Below are positions 50,909-60,363 of a DNA stretch of 64,000 bases, one piece after another. The DNA lies in assembly GCF_012273895.1 (NCBI RefSeq), contig NC_052121.1:2418001-2482000 (forward strand), given 5' to 3'. The stretch comes from Zerene cesonia. Lineage: Eukaryota; Arthropoda; Insecta; Lepidoptera; Pieridae. The notes beneath the pieces were generated by a model that worked only from the letters and a program-made list of their open reading frames with translations, was not told the DNA's origin and made no database searches. The translations under genes were made by a program, and so were the position numbers. How positions within the stretch are numbered: position 1 is the stretch's first letter; the number at the start of each line of letters is the position of its first letter.

Positions 50909-51026
50909 AGCATAGAATAGGCGCGGACGCAGAGCCCCCCGCGTGTGAAGCACGCTTGCTGAATGGTGAACTTTGGAGGAGGTTTCATGATATTGGAACT
51001 GAAATGATCATAACTAAGGGAGGACG
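50909..51026 (+). CDS. T-box transcription factor, coding exon 2 (start of T-box DNA-binding domain)
   Basis: T-box proteins are DNA-binding developmental transcription factors. After a pyrimidine-rich acceptor ending TTTCAG, the exon joins in phase 1 and reads QHRIGADAEPPACEARLLNG, then ELWRRFHDIGTEMIITKGGR. LW-x2-FH-x-IGTEMIITK-x-GR is the canonical N-terminal edge of the T-box and would continue RMFP. The donor is GTAAGT, phase 2. The sequence and the short leader (about 45 residues before the domain) fit the Dorsocross/Tbx6 group best. H15/midline, Tbx2/omb and org-1 are less close, but subgroup assignment needs the rest of the domain, which was not found before 64000. Confidence 0.85.
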
Positions 51027-51439
51027 GTAAGTTTCTGGTGATTTCATTTAATATATTTTCATATAGGTCTATGCTAGCGATAGAACAGTAATAAGAAAAA
51101 TACAAGTAAAAATATGTTTCAATGAAACGTGCTTTGAAACAATTCAAGAAATATTAAAACTATAAGTATAAAATAATTTCTGAGATATTTTATTTGTATG
51201 ATATTCAGTTAAAAGTTTAAACTATACCAACAAAAAAAATACATAAACTTTAAATATTTACAAACATAACAGTTATCCAATAAAATTTTAATATAATAAA
51301 GTAAGTTTATTGACTCGGTATGTATTATTAATCTTTCTCTTTTTCAATGAAATTTTAAATACAAACGAAAATCCAAGTACCAATATAAATACTGCTTATG
51401 TCAGATTTCGAATTTATTTTTACAAATAAAAAAAAGCAA

Positions 51440-52320
51440 TCATACAAAGCAGCTGTCACGTTGCATTCTCCAGCCCAATCACAAAACATGTAGGTTGTCC
51501 GCCATTAATTTGAAAATAACAACAAAAACTTAACGAAAAGCCATTAGGGCTGCCGAATCTGACGCGGGGCTTGTTAACGGACAATTTGGGAGTAAAGCTG
51601 GACCTCCATCATAGACAAAACAAACATCTGCCTCGACAGCAATTTGTGCATTTCTCTAAATGGTCGAGCACAAATTACACCTTATTATAAGCTTGTTTGC
51701 TTTACGACTGTACCCCTACAATTATTTTTTTTCATCGATAATGCGAAGCCAAGAAATTACACAGTTGTGGCGATCTCGGCGCCTCCGACGTTTCCTGCTC
51801 TCAGGAGGCCCATTACGCTCCGCCCGTCATATTTCCAGCGATATTTGCGCATAACCCTGACCGTGACAAACGCGGTCGATAACACATTTATCGTGCACAT
51901 TAAAATCAATTTGTTCAGTAATTATCAGGCAGTAATCACCGCAGAGATGTGCCGTAACAACGGCGGTGGGCTAATTAAATGAGCTCAGAAAAACCGTGGC
52001 GGTTTTTGCAATTGAATAGCGCAAATGCGCGCTCGATGTTACATTGCGTTGTTGCCACGTCGCGTGAATCGTCTTTTTTTAAGTAATTAGCCTCTCTCGT
52101 CTTAGCTCCTGTCATCTTCTACACGTTTTTTCTAAACCGCTGCCGGCGGACCACCGCGCTGGATGCCAGAATTTCGATAATTTACCGCTTTATTCGTGAA
52201 TCTCGTTAACTGCCCGCGCCGGTCCAGAGGTCACTTTTGTTTGTTTTGTATTAATGATCCCGTGAGCCGGGGGCGCGCCGGCGCCGCTCGTGGCGCCACG
52301 GATCGAAATGGGTCAAAAAT
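51440..52320. promoter_or_regulatory. Candidate enhancer in the T-box gene intron 2
   Basis: A block of balanced composition in AT-rich intron. It contains many short developmental-type sites: TAAT cores ('gctaattaaatgagctc'), 'attacacc', GATA ('cgataatgc', 'cgataacac') and E box 'cagctg'. It also contains CpG-rich palindromic sequence ('ggcgcgccggcgcc'). The 112- and 64-codon open frames across it have no domain. It may be a cis-regulatory module. Conservation was not testable here. Confidence 0.3.
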
Positions 52321-52845
52321 ATTCAACATATTCTTATTGAACGCTAGTTGCACGCCACGAAATTGAGTTATTTCGTTTCTAAGCTCACGCATTCGTATTA
52401 AGTGAAAAACTTTTTAAATTGGGCTCTTGCTTCGTGCTTTTACAAATTGTTCAAATAAGTCTCTATAGAGGGGGTAAAGTTTGAGGCGTAAATAGAAAGC
52501 GCAAACAATGAAATTTGGGCGGTTCGTTTGTGCAACGCGTTTTATACATAGGCAGAGTTAACACCTGCCGATGCAGCGGCCATGCGTACTTCTATATACA
52601 GATCGCTCTCCAATATTCCCACCTGCTTCGGTGTAAATTAATTCAGCATACAATTGCTCCATAAGGTTTAAGAACCACCAATCAAAAGAACTGTTCAAAA
52701 CCATGTTTGTTCTAAATGATTTATACTACAATAAAGTTCAGTAAACAATTTGCGGTAATGAGTTTGTAAATTTTAACCACACTATATAAATAAAACTGTT
52801 GTTACTGTTATGCAGTAACCTAATTCTATAGTTTACTTATATTTA

Positions 52846-54910
52846 TGCTAGTGTTTTTATTTGAAAGAACTAAAATATGGTTCTTAGTTATCGTCTACAC
52901 AAATAATCAGGTCTGCAATAATATACCACAAAACTGTAACAAGTTCCATCTGTCTCCTATCAGAGATAATCCGAACCCTCAATAATCGTTGAACAAACAA
53001 ACAAATGCTGCTTAGAACCGTTTTCTTTTTTTTTCGACAAAACAAAATATGACAAATGGGCGAGGCGCGCCGGCGCAGAACGCTCGCGTGTCGTCGCGCG
53101 GACCTCCCGCCATTTTAAAAACAAACAGACAATATAAAAACTCGTTATTTATTCTCGTGTTATTCGATGGGAAGGGCGCGCCCAAATTCGCTTAAAAAAA
53201 TCATAACTTATAATTAAAAATGTCTGAGATGTTACGTTCTTTAACGTCAACGAGATATCTCAGTCGCCAGTCACAGTACACTATACACTACAAGTCGGCA
53301 CGGCTTCAATCATCTTAATTTTTATAGCTGACTTCAAAGTTTATGAGATTTGAAAGATACTCGTATCTTGGTGATCGCATCCACGAATCCACATTCATAG
53401 CGTACGTTCCCGGCGCTTGTCTTAACATAAATACCGATTAATTGATTCGATCTGTGTCGTAATTAAAATGGGTGATTAGAGCGCGGGGTTCGGCGCCGGC
53501 GCCTCAAAGCGTCTCCTCCAGCATTCCTTTTGTTTTACCATGGGTCGTTTGTCGCCTGCTTGCTGCGTGGGCTAGGTGCTGTCCTTATCTCACTCGCCGG
53601 AAGAGAAACGAGTGTGAGAGAGAGGTGTGCGGGCGCCGACCTCCTGCAGTGCCGTCGGCCGCCCGCCGAGCGCCCCGCCCAGCGCATGCAGCACTAATAA
53701 TCAGATTATGACAGCCAGCTCTCAAACGCTCAATACCACTCGTCACTCTTCAATGTCTCCTGAAAATTGACAGCCGACATTTCCTTGCCCTTTCCTCTGA
53801 CATATTAATAGTACTTTTCGCAGTACAAGTTAACAAGCTCAATAGTATTTAATCGAATTTATTTTCATCTACGTACACTGTATATTACGTACATCAGTAG
53901 AACTCTTCATTAGTAAAACAAAACGATTCTTATTGGACTTGGTACCTACCTACATCTAAAATGAAGATAAAAATAATGTTTTAAACATAGGCAGATAACA
54001 ATCTAAAAAAAAACCAGTTGAACGCATGAACTCGAGTGTTCATAAAGGCTAAATTGCTTAATTTTACTTCACGCAATCACTATAAAATCCTAACATCCGT
54101 AAAACGAAGTTGTTTGTGCGACTTCAAATTGATTGTAACCGTTTAGTGTAATAAAGGCTTAGATGACGTAAGTTTGTCGTTAGGACAAAAAGCGTAACGT
54201 CATTGTAAGTAATTGATAATTCCGTATGGAAGGAGAAGGAATCTGAAGCACGCGCCGCACAGTCGACGCCACTGAATGATCATATCGCAATGTCCCTCGG
54301 GAAAGCGAACCCTCCGATCATCACCGAGATTTGGAACAAAACCAACATACATTCCTTCCATTAAATACAGTGACAAAACTGTTATTTTAACACACGCAGC
54401 CGTGTATAACGTTCACTGATTTTTATCCAACAAATATTGACAAGAATTTCAAAATCGCATTGTCATCACGCTCCTCCGCCTAAAACAATCGATTGATGTA
54501 AAAAAGAAATATGTGAACAACAAATTGAATTTAGAACTAAAAAATGTGGTCCACGTCATATCTGAGCGGCGCTTGATTCATTTTTTGCTAGCTCGGTCCC
54601 TGATGATAATTTCTCATTAGGTTATAACATTTTTGTCAGTGGAAACGTCGTAAATTCTTCGAATAATTTAAGGAAGAAAGTGGTCGTGTGTTTTGTTTTT
54701 ATGGCGCCAACAGGCAGCCCGGTTAGATCGGTATCTTTGGATACAAGCGTTTAACCCATGTTACGTGGAAGTTCGGGATTCTCACGGATTCCGAGACGAT
54801 CATTCGCTAACGACATGTAATAGGTACGCTCGAATAAAACGATTTATGTTTTTCGTAGTAGTCGATTTAGAGAATTGAGGACAGCGCATGCAATGCTGTT
54901 AATGAACTAA
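52846..54910 (+). repeat. Copy 1 of a ~2.07 kb near-identical direct duplication
   Basis: Matches 58298-60363 with an offset of 5452, becoming 5453 after one extra A. By eye I count about ten substitutions and one single-base indel, nearly all in the last 1.1 kb. Copy 1 ends abruptly at the 1000-N gap starting 54911. The content is T-box intron, including a CpG-rich island. The open frames 53472-53711 and 54693-54878 recur unchanged in copy 2 and have no known domain. Confidence 0.95.
53040..53700. promoter_or_regulatory. CpG-rich island within the duplicated intron segment
   Basis: Includes 'ggcgaggcgcgccggcgcag', 'gggaagggcgcgccc', 'ggttcggcgccggcgcct' and 'cggccgcccgccgagcgccc', separated by AT-rich DNA with homeodomain-type 'gtaattaaaatgg'. 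It is repeated at 58492-59152. Possible alternative promoter or enhancer of the T-box gene; no transcript evidence. Confidence 0.3.
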
Positions 54911-55910
54911 NNNNNNNNNNNNNNNNNNNNNNNNNNNNNNNNNNNNNNNNNNNNNNNNNNNNNNNNNNNNNNNNNNNNNNNNNNNNNNNNNNNNNNNNNN
55001 NNNNNNNNNNNNNNNNNNNNNNNNNNNNNNNNNNNNNNNNNNNNNNNNNNNNNNNNNNNNNNNNNNNNNNNNNNNNNNNNNNNNNNNNNNNNNNNNNNNN
55101 NNNNNNNNNNNNNNNNNNNNNNNNNNNNNNNNNNNNNNNNNNNNNNNNNNNNNNNNNNNNNNNNNNNNNNNNNNNNNNNNNNNNNNNNNNNNNNNNNNNN
55201 NNNNNNNNNNNNNNNNNNNNNNNNNNNNNNNNNNNNNNNNNNNNNNNNNNNNNNNNNNNNNNNNNNNNNNNNNNNNNNNNNNNNNNNNNNNNNNNNNNNN
55301 NNNNNNNNNNNNNNNNNNNNNNNNNNNNNNNNNNNNNNNNNNNNNNNNNNNNNNNNNNNNNNNNNNNNNNNNNNNNNNNNNNNNNNNNNNNNNNNNNNNN
55401 NNNNNNNNNNNNNNNNNNNNNNNNNNNNNNNNNNNNNNNNNNNNNNNNNNNNNNNNNNNNNNNNNNNNNNNNNNNNNNNNNNNNNNNNNNNNNNNNNNNN
55501 NNNNNNNNNNNNNNNNNNNNNNNNNNNNNNNNNNNNNNNNNNNNNNNNNNNNNNNNNNNNNNNNNNNNNNNNNNNNNNNNNNNNNNNNNNNNNNNNNNNN
55601 NNNNNNNNNNNNNNNNNNNNNNNNNNNNNNNNNNNNNNNNNNNNNNNNNNNNNNNNNNNNNNNNNNNNNNNNNNNNNNNNNNNNNNNNNNNNNNNNNNNN
55701 NNNNNNNNNNNNNNNNNNNNNNNNNNNNNNNNNNNNNNNNNNNNNNNNNNNNNNNNNNNNNNNNNNNNNNNNNNNNNNNNNNNNNNNNNNNNNNNNNNNN
55801 NNNNNNNNNNNNNNNNNNNNNNNNNNNNNNNNNNNNNNNNNNNNNNNNNNNNNNNNNNNNNNNNNNNNNNNNNNNNNNNNNNNNNNNNNNNNNNNNNNNN
55901 NNNNNNNNNN
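54911..55910. other. 1000-N assembly gap, left of the island
   Basis: Exactly 1000 N between the end of duplication copy 1 and the island carrying UBE3B exon 17. A placeholder length. Confidence 0.97.
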
Positions 55911-55935
55911 CGTCTCTACCCCGTCTCTAGCTCAC

Positions 55936-56100
55936 CTTGAGGAACATGGCGCGCTCGTGCTCCGTGAAGTCGCGCTGCAGCACGTCCCACAGCCAGCAGA
56001 CGACGCGGTGCGAGTCGTGGAAGCCGCCGTAGTACTGCGTGTGGCGGCGCAGGTCGCGCAGGTCGAGCGGCACGTTGTCGCCGCTTATTAGCCGCTGGAG
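55936..56100 (-). CDS. UBE3B: UBE3B exon 17, displaced onto a gap-bounded island
   Basis: Residues 929-983 (55 codons, phase 0 at both ends). Reads LQRLISGDNVPLDLRDLRR, then QYYGGFHDSHRVVCWLWDVL, and ends HERAMFLK. This is the exact segment missing between exon 16 (ending FSTPE) and exon 18 (starting FVTSCSKPP). The acceptor is CACGTGCAG and the donor is GTGAGC. It is CpG-rich like exon 12. It lies about 15 kb outside the gene, within a 1386-base block between two 1000-N gaps, so its position is attributed to misassembly. A retrocopy is excluded because both splice sites and intron flanks are present. A separate paralogue is unlikely because this exon alone restores the full-length frame. Confidence 0.93.
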
Positions 56101-56134
56101 CTGCACGTGGAATGTATACACGCAGGTAGAGTTA

Positions 56135-56350
56135 CTAGCTTTTTAATGCCTTAATCGGGCATCTGAACTGGTGGTTCGCCACATGGAAACCAATCCCCAC
56201 CAGTCCGTGAACATTCGCATAAGTAATGAGTCTATAGCGCAGCCCCCTTTTAAGGAGAAAGGGATAATAAAAGGATTGACGACTGGAGAGAAGCAATGGA
56301 CGGCGAATGGTGAGGAAAGGAACAGACACAACTTCATCATAAAACTCTAA
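56135..56350 (-). repeat. Family F repeat in UBE3B intron 16 (on the island)
   Basis: Contains 'atctgaactggtggttcgcc', 'ggagaaagggataataaaag' and 'gattgacgactggag', related to the repeat at 33181-33475. Orientation is arbitrary. The open frames across it are incidental. Confidence 0.5.
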
Positions 56351-56458
56351 GTTAACTCTAGGGTAACTAAAGGTTTTTAATCCAAATTTCATCCAAATCG
56401 CTTATGTGTTTTAAACCATTATAATTTTTTTTATCAATAACCAATCTCTTAAATTATA

Positions 56459-57296
56459 AATAATAATAATAATAATAAAGCCTTTTTATTTCCAATCAAC
56501 ACTTTTAAACAATGTTACATGCGATAAAAAAAAAAAAAAAATATAAATTAAATTACACTTCTTGTTTATGTTTCACTGCTACTATGTGTTATTTAAAGTT
56601 TAAGTTATTTTTATTTATTTTGTTTATTTAATTTACTTAAGTCCTTTAGTGTATGAACTTCAATCACTTCCATTGATCGGAACCCCTTCTCGGGTATAGG
56701 CCTCCTCCAACTTTTTCCAAATGTCTCTATCCATTGCCATCTTTCTCCATTCATTACCTGCTATTTTTTTTATATCCTCAATCCATCTTTTTTTAGGGCG
56801 TCCAATTTTTCTTTTTCCCTTTGGTCCTTTCCATGTAGTTGTTTCTAATGTCCATCTTTTGTCTATGTATCTTGCTATATGTCCCGCCCATTGCCATTTC
56901 TGTTTAAGAGCATACTTTAAGGCATCAATAATTTTTGTTTTACGTCTTATATTTGCACTTTTTACTTTCTGTATTTTTCTTATTTTTAATACACTTCTTT
57001 CCATTGCTTTCTGGCATGCTACTATTTTCGTTTTTACTTTTGTATTGTATGTCCACGTTTGGCAACCGTATGTGAGGGTAGGTAAGACGCAGGTGTCCAA
57101 TACAATTTTTTTTAGGTGGAGGGGAAATTCTCCTTTTAAAATTTCCTTTAAGGACCAGAATTTTTTCCAACTTAAATTAGTACGCCGGACAACCTCCAGT
57201 TCTTCACTTCTATCTTCAAAGGATATTTGTTTGCCTAGGTAGATATAATTAGTAACATATTCAAGTGGTTTCTCGTTTAGGAGAATAGTATTTCTG
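56459..57296 (-). mobile_element. RTE-type LINE, 3' part of ORF plus 3' UTR (truncated by gap)
   Basis: A minus-strand frame is open from the gap edge at 57296 to a stop at 56660-56662, about 212 residues. It contains YLGKQISFED, LPTLTYGCQTW, QWAGHIARYIDKRW and KIGRPKKRWIEDIKKIAGNE. These are the C-terminal blocks following the reverse transcriptase in RTE-clade LINEs (HmRTE-like, by recollection). A 3' UTR of about 180 bases ends in 'ggctttattattattattat', the simple-repeat tail typical of RTE elements (tail at about 56459-56480). No internal stop. It is probably the other end of the element at 29764-30088, leaving roughly 2 kb unseen. Confidence 0.82.
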
Positions 57297-58296
57297 NNNN
57301 NNNNNNNNNNNNNNNNNNNNNNNNNNNNNNNNNNNNNNNNNNNNNNNNNNNNNNNNNNNNNNNNNNNNNNNNNNNNNNNNNNNNNNNNNNNNNNNNNNNN
57401 NNNNNNNNNNNNNNNNNNNNNNNNNNNNNNNNNNNNNNNNNNNNNNNNNNNNNNNNNNNNNNNNNNNNNNNNNNNNNNNNNNNNNNNNNNNNNNNNNNNN
57501 NNNNNNNNNNNNNNNNNNNNNNNNNNNNNNNNNNNNNNNNNNNNNNNNNNNNNNNNNNNNNNNNNNNNNNNNNNNNNNNNNNNNNNNNNNNNNNNNNNNN
57601 NNNNNNNNNNNNNNNNNNNNNNNNNNNNNNNNNNNNNNNNNNNNNNNNNNNNNNNNNNNNNNNNNNNNNNNNNNNNNNNNNNNNNNNNNNNNNNNNNNNN
57701 NNNNNNNNNNNNNNNNNNNNNNNNNNNNNNNNNNNNNNNNNNNNNNNNNNNNNNNNNNNNNNNNNNNNNNNNNNNNNNNNNNNNNNNNNNNNNNNNNNNN
57801 NNNNNNNNNNNNNNNNNNNNNNNNNNNNNNNNNNNNNNNNNNNNNNNNNNNNNNNNNNNNNNNNNNNNNNNNNNNNNNNNNNNNNNNNNNNNNNNNNNNN
57901 NNNNNNNNNNNNNNNNNNNNNNNNNNNNNNNNNNNNNNNNNNNNNNNNNNNNNNNNNNNNNNNNNNNNNNNNNNNNNNNNNNNNNNNNNNNNNNNNNNNN
58001 NNNNNNNNNNNNNNNNNNNNNNNNNNNNNNNNNNNNNNNNNNNNNNNNNNNNNNNNNNNNNNNNNNNNNNNNNNNNNNNNNNNNNNNNNNNNNNNNNNNN
58101 NNNNNNNNNNNNNNNNNNNNNNNNNNNNNNNNNNNNNNNNNNNNNNNNNNNNNNNNNNNNNNNNNNNNNNNNNNNNNNNNNNNNNNNNNNNNNNNNNNNN
58201 NNNNNNNNNNNNNNNNNNNNNNNNNNNNNNNNNNNNNNNNNNNNNNNNNNNNNNNNNNNNNNNNNNNNNNNNNNNNNNNNNNNNNNNNNNNNNNNN
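57297..58296. other. 1000-N assembly gap, right of the island
   Basis: Exactly 1000 N between the LINE interior (57296) and the start of duplication copy 2 (58297). Confidence 0.97.
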
Positions 58297-58297
58297 C

Positions 58298-60363
58298 TGC
58301 TAGTGTTTTTATTTGAAAGATCTAAAATATGGTTCTTAGTTATCGTCTACACAAATAATCAGGTCTGCAATAATATACCACAAAACTGTAACAAGTTCCA
58401 TCTGTCTCCTATCAGAGATAATCCGAACCCTCAATAATCGTTGAACAAACAAACAAATGCTGCTTAGAACCGTTTTCTTTTTTTTTCGACAAAACAAAAT
58501 ATGACAAATGGGCGAGGCGCGCCGGCGCAGAACGCTCGCGTGTCGTCGCGCGGACCTCCCGCCATTTTAAAAACAAACAGACAATATAAAAACTCGTTAT
58601 TTATTCTCGTGTTATTCGATGGGAAGGGCGCGCCCAAATTCGCTTAAAAAAATCATAACTTATAATTAAAAATGTCTGAGATGTTACGTTCTTTAACGTC
58701 AACGAGATATCTCAGTCGCCAGTCACAGTACACTATACACTACAAGTCGGCACGGCTTCAATCATCTTAATTTTTATAGCTGACTTCAAAGTTTATGAGA
58801 TTTGAAAGATACTCGTATCTTGGTGATCGCATCCACGAATCCACATTCATAGCGTACGTTCCCGGCGCTTGTCTTAACATAAATACCGATTAATTGATTC
58901 GATCTGTGTCGTAATTAAAATGGGTGATTAGAGCGCGGGGTTCGGCGCCGGCGCCTCAAAGCGTCTCCTCCAGCATTCCTTTTGTTTTACCATGGGTCGT
59001 TTGTCGCCTGCTTGCTGCGTGGGCTAGGTGCTGTCCTTATCTCACTCGCCGGAAGAGAAACGAGTGTGAGAGAGAGGTGTGCGGGCGCCGACCTCCTGCA
59101 GTGCCGTCGGCCGCCCGCCGAGCGCCCCGCCCAGCGCATGCAGCACTAATAATCAGATTATGACAGCCAGCTCTCAAACGCTCAATACCACTCGTCACTC
59201 TTCAATGTCTCCTGAAAATTGACAGCCGACATTTCCTTGCCCTTTCCTCTGACATATTAATAGTACTTTTCGCAGTACAAGTTAACAAGCTCAATAGTAT
59301 TTAATCGAATTTATTTTCATATACGTACACCGTATATTACGTACATCAGTAGAACTCTTCATAAGTAAAACAAAACGATTCTTATTGGACTTAGTACCTA
59401 CCTACATCTAAAATGAAGATAAAAATAATGTTTTAAACATAGGCAGATAACAATCTAAAAAAAAAACCAGTTGAACGCATGAACTCGAGTGTTCATAAAG
59501 GCTAAATTGCTTAATTTTACTTCACGCAATCACTATAAAATCCTAACATCCGTAAAACGAAGTTGTTTGTGCGACTTCAAATTGATTGTAACCGTTTAGT
59601 GTAATAAAGGCTTAGATGACGTAAGTTTGTCGTTAGGACAAAAAGCGTAACGTCATTGTAAGTAATTGATAATTCCGTATGGAAGGAGAAGGAATCTGAA
59701 GCACGCACCGCACAGTCGACGCCACTGAATGATCATATCGCAATGTCCCTCGGGAAAGCGAACCCTCCGATCATCACCGAGATTTGGAACAAAACCAACA
59801 TACATTCCTTCCATTAAATACAGTGACAAAACTGTTATTTTAACACACGCAGCCGTGTATAACGTTCACTGATTTTTATCCAACAAATATTGACAAGAAT
59901 TTTAAAATCGCATTGTCATCACGCTCCTCCGCCTAAAACAATCGATTGATGTAAAAAAGAAATATGTGAACAACAAATTGAATTTAGAACTAAAAAATGT
60001 GGTCCGCGTCATATCTGAGCGGCGCTTGATTCATTTTTTGCTAGCTCGGTCCCTGATGATAATTTCTCATTAGGTTATAACATTTTTGTCAGTGGAAACG
60101 TCGTAAATTCTTCGAATAATTTAAGGAAGAAAGTGGTCGTGTGTTTTGTTTTTATGGCGCCAACAGGCAGCCCGGTTAGATCGGTATCTTTGGATACAAG
60201 CGTTTAACCCATGTTACGTGGAAGTTCGGGATTCTCACGGATTCCGAGACGATCATTCGCTAACGACATGTAATAGGTACGCTCGAATAAAACGATTTAT
60301 GTTTTTCGTAGTAGTCGATTTAGAGAATTGAGGACAGCGCATGCAATACTGCTAATGAACTAA
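58298..60363 (+). repeat. Copy 2 of the ~2.07 kb direct duplication
   Basis: Begins at the gap edge and matches 52846-54910 throughout. After 60363 it continues into unique sequence, whereas copy 1 is preceded by unique sequence. This is the pattern of two contigs that overlap at their ends. Confidence 0.95.

Larger units (their letters stand above)
55911..57296 (-). other. 1386-base misplaced contig (UBE3B exon 17 + LINE 3' half)
   Basis: Bounded on both sides by exactly 1000 N. From right to left on the minus strand it holds the C-terminal half of a LINE ORF, the LINE tail, a dispersed repeat, then UBE3B exon 17 and the first bases of intron 17. That order matches what should fill 28764-29763. 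Nothing in it relates to the surrounding T-box intron. Confidence 0.9.

Noticed and set aside
53472..53711. Identical 79-codon frames here and at 58924-59163, apparently a conserved duplicated gene
   Set aside because: Both lie in the overlapping-contig duplication, so their identity is an artefact and not evidence of selection. No domain present.
54693..54878. Identical 61-codon frames here and at 60146-60331
   Set aside because: Same duplication artefact; no domain.
55936..56100. Exon duplication, retrocopy or trans-spliced exon of UBE3B in the T-box intron
   Set aside because: It is the only copy, carries intron flanks and splice sites, lies between placeholder gaps, and exactly fills the missing part of the gene. 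Misassembly is simpler.
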